64,000 nt of DNA. Source: Pestalotiopsis fici W106-1. Lineage: Eukaryota; Ascomycota; Sordariomycetes; Amphisphaeriales; Sporocadaceae. The stretch is from the NCBI RefSeq assembly GCF_000516985.1, contig NW_006917096.1, forward strand, positions 2,837,606 to 2,901,605, given 5' to 3'. Positions 56,738 to 64,000 of this stretch are shown piece by piece (position 1 is the first letter of the stretch; each line of letters opens with the position of its first letter). A program made the translations under genes and the position numbers. The notes beneath the pieces were generated by a model. That model made no database searches and was not told the DNA's origin. It saw nothing but the letters and a program-made list of their open reading frames with translations.

Positions 56738-58612
56738 ATGAGACGCTCTTCGAGACTCGCTCTCGAGTCAATTGGCAGCCCAGTCAAAAGCGGTGCATCT
56801 CCAGCCAGTCAACAGCAGACACGCGTGCGAAGGGCGGCCAACATGTCCAGCACAAAGAGGAGTAAATCCAGCGATTCAGACGCGTATGAGAGTAGCACCA
56901 GCGACCGCGATGAGGCTGAGCGGGCAAACAAGAGACGAAAGACTACCCGTCCGGCCCCAAAGCGGAGCAATGGAAACCCAGGAAGCGTGCAACAACTCTT
57001 GAGCGCCGATGGTGCGCCGTCAGTACCCATTGAGCCCTGTGCACTTCCTCAGCGTCAGCATATTCTGTCATATCACCGGCCTCTTCTGCTAGATCGGCGA
57101 CATGGTCGCGACGCGCTTCTAAAGTGGTTCGACGGCACTTCTGCAACACGCGGAATGCCATGGAGGAAACCGTGGATCGATCCGAGTTCGGTTCCCGACC
57201 CCGCTGCACTGCGCGAGCAGCTAGAGCGGCGCGCCTACGAGGTCTGGATCTCCGAAATCATGCTCCAGCAGACCCGGGTCGCAGTCGTTATTGATTACTG
57301 GAACCGCTGGATGGAGAAATGGCCGACGATTCACGCCCTGGCGGCCGCGAGCCCCGACGACGTCTTGGCCATGTGGCGAGGTCTTGGATACTATAGCCGC
57401 GCCACTCGGATCCACGAGGCGGCGAAGCTTGTCTGTGGCGACTCGGTCATGAAAGGCCTGCTCCCCAGTGACGTGGTCGAGCTGGAGAAGAAAGTGCCCG
57501 GTGTTGGCCGATACACGGCTGGAGCAATCACGGCCATTGTGTTCGGAGAGGCGAGTCCAATGGTTGATGGAAATGTACTCAGAGTGCTCAGCAGACAGAT
57601 GGGTGTGTTGGGAGACGTAAAAACCGACAAAGCGACGATCGACTTGCTATGGAGTAGCGCTGATGCTCTTGTCAAAGCCGTCGCTAATGATACAGAGGTC
57701 GACGAAGAAGGAGATGTGTCGAAAGACCGACCACGAACAAGCAACCGGCCAGGGCGATGGGGTCAGGCTCTGATGGAGCTGGGGAGTACAACTTGCACAC
57801 CAAAGCCAAATTGTGCGGCCTGTCCTATCACGGCATCGTGTCGTGCATATGGAGAAGGCCTGCAGTCTGCCACGAAGAAGGAGAAGTTGAAGCTCGAGAC
57901 CCCGCCTGCTCCGACTGACATCGAAGATGTGTGTACATACTGCAAACCCTTTGAAGAGTATGCGGAAATGGACGGAGATGAGGAGGGGACCTCGACCAAA
58001 GTCCCTACAAAATCCAAAGCAGGGACAAATGCCAAAGATGGAAAGAAGCAATCGTCTCTATCGTCCTTCTTTACATCGCAGAATGGGTCCAGCAAGACGA
58101 AACCAAAGACTGCTACACCTTCTACCGAGCCCGATGCAGCCACCCTGGAGAAAATCAGTAATCACGCGCGCAAATTCCCCGTCAAGACCATCAAGAAGGC
58201 CGTCCGCGAGGAAGAGACTCTCGTTTGCGCGATCCGGCGCAAAAGTGACGGGCAATATCTCATCCAGAAACGACCAGAAAAGGGACTCTTGGCAGGCTTG
58301 TGGGAGTTTCCATCACTTTTGTTGCCCGAGGCAAAGGAGACGACGACAAAAAGCAGAAAAGAGACCGCGACCAAGTTTGTTCATGAGCTCGTGGGCAACG
58401 AGGTCAAGCATGTTGGCGAGCTTGGCAGCATACCGTGGCTGTTTTCTCATATCAAATTAACAATGCATGTTCATCTGTTTGTGCTCTCGGATGAAAAGTC
58501 CGCTGACGCAGAGCTTGGTAAGAGATCTCGGTGGAGCGATGATGTAGATTCCGAGTCCATGGGTACCGGAATGAGAAAGTGCTGGACAATGATTCAAGAT
58601 AATGATACATAA
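56738..58612 (+). CDS. A/G-specific adenine DNA glycosylase (MutY homologue)
   Basis: A single exon of 624 residues. MutY removes adenine mispaired with 8-oxoguanine, starting base-excision repair in nucleus and mitochondria. The first 100 residues are basic, Ser-rich and contain KRRK nuclear-localisation-like motifs. The HhH-GPD domain spans residues about 125-370, with MPWRKP (140-145), catalytic Glu173 in ISEIMLQQTR, VPGVGRYTAGA (253-262) and catalytic Asp277 in MVDGN. Iron-sulfur ligands are Cys353, 359, 362 and 368, in the spacing X5-X2-X5; most MutY proteins have X6 between the first two. The C-terminal NUDIX-like domain that recognises 8-oxoG is at about 480-610 (QKRPEKGLLAGLWEFP). A Ser/Lys-rich linker of about 90 residues joins the two domains. 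No intron is needed, unusual here. Confidence 0.94.
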   Translation: MRRSSRLALESIGSPVKSGASPASQQQTRVRRAANMSSTKRSKSSDSDAYESSTSDRDEAERANKRRKTTRPAPKRSNGNPGSVQQLLSADGAPSVPIEPCALPQRQHILSYHRPLLLDRRHGRDALLKWFDGTSATRGMPWRKPWIDPSSVPDPAALREQLERRAYEVWISEIMLQQTRVAVVIDYWNRWMEKWPTIHALAAASPDDVLAMWRGLGYYSRATRIHEAAKLVCGDSVMKGLLPSDVVELEKKVPGVGRYTAGAITAIVFGEASPMVDGNVLRVLSRQMGVLGDVKTDKATIDLLWSSADALVKAVANDTEVDEEGDVSKDRPRTSNRPGRWGQALMELGSTTCTPKPNCAACPITASCRAYGEGLQSATKKEKLKLETPPAPTDIEDVCTYCKPFEEYAEMDGDEEGTSTKVPTKSKAGTNAKDGKKQSSLSSFFTSQNGSSKTKPKTATPSTEPDAATLEKISNHARKFPVKTIKKAVREEETLVCAIRRKSDGQYLIQKRPEKGLLAGLWEFPSLLLPEAKETTTKSRKETATKFVHELVGNEVKHVGELGSIPWLFSHIKLTMHVHLFVLSDEKSADAELGKRSRWSDDVDSESMGTGMRKCWTMIQDNDT

Positions 58613-59078
58613 GACGACTCGAGCAACACATAGACGCATAAATAGAAAGCGAATGTACAAAATACATGTCATTCTCACGAACATTATTGATTTTTCTATC
58701 CATGCTGAATATTGATTGATGTGGACGAGCTTGGTAGTGGTTCTTGAAGAGAATTCTGGATTATCTAAAAATGTTCAAATTCTCCCGCAAACACTTCTTG
58801 TCTCCGAGGTATGTCGATGACATTTTATGATAATTAGGGGGATTGAGGCACTTTCGTCTCTTAAGCCTTTCAGTGCAGTCCACGCTGTGGTGCACGTGCT
58901 TTGTAATGGCGGCGAAGCATCCTGTCGGGGTGATCAGACACTCGTGTAGACAGATCGTTGTGAGATGTCAGGGTTCCATGAGGAATGGGGTGCCGTCAAA
59001 GCGATGGACCAAAGAAGCCTCGCTCTATGAGACTGAGATCCTTTTCATTGATAGTGTTGATACAATGGTGACTCCTCA
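58613..59078. other. intergenic between convergent genes, no gene seen
   Basis: 3' flanks of MutY and the small membrane protein gene. No feature recognised. Confidence 0.6.
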
Positions 59079-59340
59079 TCACGACTTGGGCGTCTGCGCC
59101 TGCGATTCAGCGACTTTTGCGCTGGCAACGGCAGCATTCTGAGCGTTGTTCTTGTCAATAGCTTGCCTGGTAAAAGTCCGTTAGCATCGTGGGTTCAATC
59201 CGACATGGGGAATGTTGTTCTGGTTACTGGTCTCTCCTCTTGACCTCCTCCTCAAGCGCAGGTTTGAATATGTACTGAGCATTAAAGATGCCAAAGCCCA
59301 CGGCCAGGACAACGGGGATGGCGCTGCGCATGAAACTCAT
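59079..59340 (-). CDS. small single-pass membrane protein, 66 residues
   Basis: Two exons, 59340-59228 and 59166-59079, joined in phase by a 61-bp intron with donor CA/GTAACC, branch TGCTAAC and acceptor TTACCAG. The product begins MSFMRSAIPVVLAVGFGIFNAQYIFKP. It has one hydrophobic helix at about residues 6-24, then a charged, Ala/Gln-rich helical tail (EEEVKRRDQ, then AQNAAVASAKVAESQAQ). The shape (short N terminus, single helix, amphipathic tail) resembles small inner-mitochondrial-membrane proteins, but I recognise no named family. The frame extends upstream without an ATG, so 59340 is the likely start. Confidence 0.6.
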
Positions 59341-60552
59341 ATTGGCGAGCCCGTTTGATGTGGCAAGATCTAAAGGGAGGATGGGCTGGGTAAACTGTCG
59401 TCCAGGCGTTTCCTTGATTAAAGGTCTGTCTCCGTAATGAGTAATGGCCGATGGCACGGAATGACGGCCAGTATCGTAGAATCCGGGGTGTTTAGATTCA
59501 CACCACCCCTTGTATCTACGCTTTCGCGAGGTTCCAGTTGATGATTTTCAGAAATAGTGCTAGCTTCAGCAGCTGGGCGCCAGCTGGCGTGCAGCCAGAA
59601 TCCAGATAGTCTTGTACTACGAGGGGCATGATGACTTTTATCAATATATTCTGCCACAAAACAATGTTTAAATGACTTTTGGTATTCTATTAGCTTGAAA
59701 TGCGATTCTACGATTGTGTTATATTACATGAAACTCGTTTATAGCCTCGTTGTGATCGCGGCAGGACCACCCAATGTATAAAACGCGCAACGACTAGGAG
59801 ATTGAGAGGCAGCTATGCCTCCATACAGAAGATAATTCAAAAGTAGATTGAATTTTGCTTACTGATTTCTTTTTTCTTTTCTTGCTTTCTCTTCGACTAC
59901 TGAAGACTCAAAAAGACCAAAAATTAGAGGTTTACTAGCCATTGAACAACCATGAAGTACCGCCTTCGAGAGCTATTTGCGACGTATAGTTGGGCTATAT
60001 AAGCGTACATGGGCTAGAGTTTTCTAGGATTATATTTATGCGGAATAACGCCTTATTGGAACGTTAGACTGACCAAGCAGAGAGTCCCGGTTCCATGTAT
60101 CCTACCGAGAGTTATGGATCTGCTAACCGATTGGCTTACACCGGGTACGTAGTATGGATAGACTTGGTTGAACGACGCCCACATATGATGTAGTTGCTAC
60201 GATATTATGTTGTCAGAACAGATCAAGCAACTTTCAAAGTCATGTCTGGAATAGTCGATAAATGTTGATTTACTGTTATATTTCATCCGAGATATAATCT
60301 TCTTTTTTAAATACATGGTATCTCCCTTTGCAGTGAATACTACCCATGAGAAGTCGAGAACAGAACCGGGCCAAAATTGAAAAAGCAACAGCGACAAAAG
60401 AAGACAGCCCAAAAGATCGTGAAGCCAACCTTATACGCCAACACCGCGGTCGTGATATAGCCTGGAAAGCATGCCTATATGCACCGATGACGCCGTTGGC
60501 ATGAATATAGCGGAATAAAACATTGGAAAACTCAAACCGTCTCTACTCGCAA
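59341..60552. other. intergenic, no gene seen
   Basis: About 1.2 kb, A/T-rich in the middle. Promoter of the small membrane protein and 3' flank of the bZIP gene. No feature recognised. Confidence 0.6.
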
Positions 60553-61433
60553 TCAAATATTGAGAGATAGATTGTCCTGTGGCGTCGACGCTGACAGAGC
60601 GACTCCCCGACTGATTTGCTCAGCCGCCCGGCTGAGGTACTTGTTAATAATCGGATGATTGCAGTCAGAGTGGCAAAGTAGCTCATGCTTGAGCATGAGA
60701 CTCTCGTTGTTGAGCTCCTCAACAGTGGCGCGGAGAGCCAAGTTGCGATCGCGCTCTATCCGCTGCGTCTCCTTGAGCTCCTCCTCAGCGACCTTGCTCT
60801 TGGCTCGGCACTTGGCCGCCGCCGTGCGGTTGCGCTCCCGCCTAGCTGGCTCCGTCATGCTCTTGCGGCGTGGTGTCTGTGTGAGTCTCGAGTGTCAGTA
60901 CCTGGGCTGTAAGGTGAGACTTTGATGAGTCTCCTGGGTCATGGCTGGAATACATTGTGGAGTCCTTCGTCTCGTGCGGTAGTCCTTGTTCCTGCACTAG
61001 ACTTTCGACGCTTCCTGTCTCCAGACATGTCGCCAAAGTCATTACCGTCCTTTTCATCGCCATCGACAGTCGTTGCGGCTGTGCTTTCTGTGGCTACGGG
61101 GCTGAAACACCCTGGATCAATAAAGGCCGTTCGTGGTATTGCGCTTTGTCTGGCCATGTCTAGTGGTGGATTCGATCCAACAGAAAAGCTGGATCCGACT
61201 GGCGACGGTGCTGATACTGCTGTCGACATGCGCGTCGGGTCATCCGAGGGATTGCAGTACCACTCGGTCCAGAACTCGGGTGTGTTGCCAAAGTTGTCAT
61301 TGCTCTGAGTTGCAAGGCCGGGGCCATACGACGACAGGCTAAACGGATCGGCAGACATGATTGTAGCTTTGTATTCGTTCTTTGCAATATTGTGCTCGTC
61401 TGAAAACGGAACACTGCGAGGCTGGCTTTTCAT
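60553..61433 (-). CDS. bZIP transcription factor (ATF/Fos-like)
   Basis: Two exons, 61433-60954 and 60876-60553, with a 77-bp intron, encode 267 residues. The N-terminal 160 residues are Ser/Asp/Pro-rich. The bZIP domain starts near residue 170: the basic region is ARRERNRTAAAKCRAKSK, with the invariant Asn-X7-Arg pattern, followed by a Leu heptad zipper (EEELKETQRIERDRNLALRATVEELNNE). The tail contains HSDCNHPIINKYL. The basic region is like those of ATF3/JDP2/Fos and the fungal Atf21 type, which bind CRE/AP-1 sites (TGACGTCA/TGACTCA). The intron donor GTATTC is weak, chosen because it is in phase and has a TACTGAC branch point. An in-frame ATG at 61358 is an alternative start. Confidence 0.8.
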
Positions 61434-63061
61434 GACAGAATTGCCGCAAACACTATTCTACTGCAAAGAAAACACTGCGCGTCCTATATAATGAAGGGTA
61501 TAAACATGGGAGGCGAGAAATGCCCCGACGAGTGCACTGCTGGCGTGACCAGTGACAGCAAGTCGGCCGTCAAGGTTTAGACGGGGCCGTCGCGGATGGG
61601 CCCCCGTAGGCCTCAAATCTCATTTGCGCTGCAGTTGCCAGTCTGGCCATTTTGCATTCATTGCCTCGAGGGCCAAGTCAGAGTCGGGAGGAGAATACTG
61701 GAGAAGAACAGACCATGATCGCCACACCGTCTGTAACCGATCGAGATCTGGCCGCTCCAGTCGACACAAACCTTCTCACACCTCACCAGCTAATGGATAT
61801 ATGCCGCGCACAACGTTTTGACAGTGGCCTTAGGTGGCCTGCGTGGGAGGCGAAATCACCGCATGTGTAGGAGGAGAATAATGTGGAAAGGATCAGCGGC
61901 CCTTATTTCATACTACTATGCATATCTCCAACTTGTTGATGACCCAGTGGTAATTGCCTGCCGGCTGGCAAACAAGTACCTCCAACTTTGGCATGTCCTA
62001 CAGAGCGCAAATGTGATTCGCTAGCAGCTGCCGAGTCGAATGAATTACACTTTGTGCCTACTCTGGTATAAGTCTCGGCAACTGTCAAGCACGGAAATTC
62101 GAAATGAATCGTTTGACGCCCTCTGAGACTTTAGATTGACTGTATTGATTGATACCGTGACATACGTGACAGCTCTATTATACTCATCTTCCTTGATATG
62201 GGCCGAGAGTATCGATGAATGGGCAGAAATGGTATGATTTACTCCCGACATGTGTAACCAACTACCAGGCCATCCTGTGTACATGCATGTGTCTTGAACC
62301 TGGAGCGGCCGCAGCATTTACCGGCCAAAAAAAGCAAACGATACATACCCGAGACATCTACAATTGCTAACAAAGTCTATCTTGTTCCCGGGTTGGGGTA
62401 CGCAGCGAACAAGATTTGCAAGTCGAAACGGACTGGCCTCCGCGAGAAATCTAATTGGCAGAGCTCACAGCTTCCAATCAACCATGCTTGCTTTGCAGCT
62501 GTGCCTGCGTCACGGGTGGCAAATCCACATATCAAGCACCAAAACGCTTTCTTGTCCGTGGTTTGTCCATGCGAATTGGAGGCCGCCAGCTCTATTCTGG
62601 CCTTTTTGCCCACCTTACACGGCGGCTGTCTATATGCCTAACCAGCGATTGGTGCATAGAGGTGCTAGCCTTTGTTTGAAGGGATCCCGGGGATCTGTTG
62701 AATATGTATATTCGCCACTCACTTCACGATGCATACCTGTATTGGGGAATGTAGTGAAGACGAGTCCAGGAAGAAAGAAGAGATTGAGGGAGATGACGGA
62801 TGGACTTGAAGCTTGATGAAGCGTGTCTTCAAAGATGCATTTCACGGTTGTGACGTCCTCACCAAGGATAAAATTATATTCAAGAATACTTGTCTGTAAT
62901 AATCATCTTTTGATTAACACGAGACTTCTTGATCTTTCTGGTGGTATCCCAAATACGCTTGTACATCTACACAAGTAATCATGCAGAAAATTCCCTGAAC
63001 CCAAATCCGGATCCTTATCTTACAGCTGGGCGACTCCCTCATGTGCCAAGTTCCAACTACA
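61434..63061. other. intergenic, no gene seen
   Basis: About 1.6 kb: promoter of the bZIP gene and 3' flank of the protoglobin gene. Short frames on both strands have no coding character. Confidence 0.6.
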
Positions 63062-64000
63062 TCACTTTGCCTCGGACGTCTGCGAAGCCACCACGGTCTT
63101 GCAGTCATCGTCCTTGTCTGCACAACCGCCACAGGTGCCCCCAGTGGCATCAGCGTCGCCGCTACCTTTACCGGTAAAGGGACAGACACCAGCCGCCGAC
63201 TTTGCATTCAGTGCCGGCGCATCCTCGATATCGGCCAGGATCTTTTTGCCGTTCAGGTAGCCCTCCTTTTCAAATTCGGGCTGCTCCATCTCGTCCCTGA
63301 ATTCCTCTCCGTCTCGTACATACCACTTGGCGAAGAGGTCATTCTATACACATCGGGGTACGGTTAGCTTTACTGGCTTCTCATCATGGTGATGCTCTGC
63401 AGCCTTTTCTTTGGCTGGGAAGAGAGCTTACCTGTACCCAGATGACTTTTCCAATGGCCTTGACCAAGGCAATCTTCTTGTCCATCCGTAACCGCGGATG
63501 CGACAGGAGCGCCTCGGTGATGGTGTCTTGTATAAACGACAAACAAGCGCCTGCATGAGTAAATGAAACAATCAGCTAACTAGACCTCTCATTGGGAATT
63601 AAAGCGGCCTAATTGTCCAGTTATACTCACCGATATGAACATATTCCACGTGCAGCGGGTGTTCGCGCCCACGACCGACGTGCATCATGCTATAAAAATG
63701 CTTAGCAAGGGCTCCAGAGGAAAAGGGAGGATCGAGACTGTGAAAACAACTTACCCAACTTTGTCCAAGTACTCCCAGAACTCAAGAGTACTGGGATCTG
63801 AGCACAGCTTGGCCAGATATGCCCGCAGGAACATCTTGCGATGGACTAGACGTTTTCGGTACTTAGGAATATATTCCTCAAAGAAAGACAAATCTAGTAA
63901 TGAAAGAGCAGAGGGGGATTGGCACTTACGGATTTGAGGGCTATTGTCATGCAAGTTGGGATCTACCGGGCCTTCATAGCTCGTACTCCGCGTCTCGAAC
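63062..64000 (-). CDS. fungal protoglobin-domain protein (5' end beyond window)
   Basis: Five exons visible on the minus strand: 64000-63930 (partial), 63845-63755, 63689-63631, 63550-63432 and 63343-63062. Phases fit throughout, giving 206 residues plus the missing N terminus. The sequence matches fungal protoglobin-domain proteins, relatives of the globin-coupled sensor fold. Segments include YEGPV, LHRKMFLRAYLAKLCSDP, EFWEYLDKVGMMHVGRGREHPLHVEYVHIG, LRMDKKIALVKAIGKVIWVQNDLFAKWYVRDGEEF and GYLNGKK. The His of HVEYVHIG is the best candidate for a haem ligand. A C-terminal tail of about 50 residues contains CPFTGKG followed by Cys-Gly-Gly-Cys and one more Cys. Haem binding and gas sensing are known for protoglobins of archaea; for the fungal branch a function is not established. 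Confidence 0.85.

Noticed and set aside
59161..59220. GGTTCAATCC as a tRNA B box on the plus strand
   Set aside because: The surrounding bases do not pair as T or acceptor stems, and the site lies in the intron of the small membrane protein gene.
1..64000. CRISPR arrays, operons, bacterial defence islands or prophage
   Set aside because: Intron-rich eukaryotic genes throughout; no spaced identical repeats or phage genes.

Overview
The window is nuclear DNA of a filamentous ascomycete, most likely a Sordariomycete and possibly Hypocreales. Most genes carry short introns (about 50-150 bp) with GTAAGT/GTGAGT-like donors and CTAAC/CTGAC-type branch points. Genes are monocistronic and separated by 0.4-4 kb. 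The proteins are typical of Pezizomycotina: a Uds1-domain coiled-coil protein, a GT90 enzyme, a fungal protoglobin, a Dsc2-like protein and a Zn2Cys6 regulator. Species cannot be fixed from sequence reading alone.

Layout: (1) 0.7-2.3 kb, F-box-like protein (-). (2) 2.3-5.9 kb, gene-poor DNA with two families of decayed repeats and one weak secreted-like ORF. (3) 5.9-7.0 kb, cis-prenyltransferase (+). (4) 8.4-10.6 kb, ING/Pho23-type PHD protein (+). (5) 14.3-16.3 kb, F-box/LRR protein (+). (6) 17.3-20.1 kb, V-ATPase subunit a (+). (7) 20.7-22.6 kb, CorA-like membrane protein (+). (8) 23.4-25.1 kb, myo-inositol-type transporter (+). (9) 25.4 kb, intron-containing tRNA-Ile(AAT). (10) 27.4-29.4 kb, DHA1 MFS transporter (+). 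(11) 30.5-31.5 kb, Dsc2-like protein (+). (12) 33.7-36.4 kb, Uds1-domain protein (+). (13) a 4-kb gene-free stretch. (14) 40.4-42.4 kb, GT90 (+), convergent with a Zn2Cys6 factor (-, 43.0-44.8 kb). (15) a 100-N assembly gap. (16) 46.0-47.6 kb, ORC5 (+), convergent with glycogen branching enzyme (-, 48.0-50.4 kb). (17) 51.9-53.8 kb, mitochondrial ClpX (+), convergent with COX5 (-, 54.7-55.6 kb). (18) 56.7-58.6 kb, MutY (+), convergent with a 66-residue membrane protein (-). (19) 60.6-61.4 kb, bZIP factor (-). (20) 63.1 kb to the window edge, protoglobin (-, 5' end missing).

The genes are mostly housekeeping and do not form an evident biosynthetic cluster or defence island. I saw no clear undescribed multi-gene system. 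The points most worth a second look are the decayed repeat field at 2.5-4.2 kb, a GC-AG intron and a skipped upstream acceptor in the branching-enzyme gene, the shortened Fe-S cysteine spacing in MutY, the Met-Gly-Phe loop of ClpX, the small uncharacterised membrane protein, and the fungal protoglobin with its cysteine-rich tail. All exon structures were deduced by hand: splice phases were checked and give open frames, but no transcript evidence was available.
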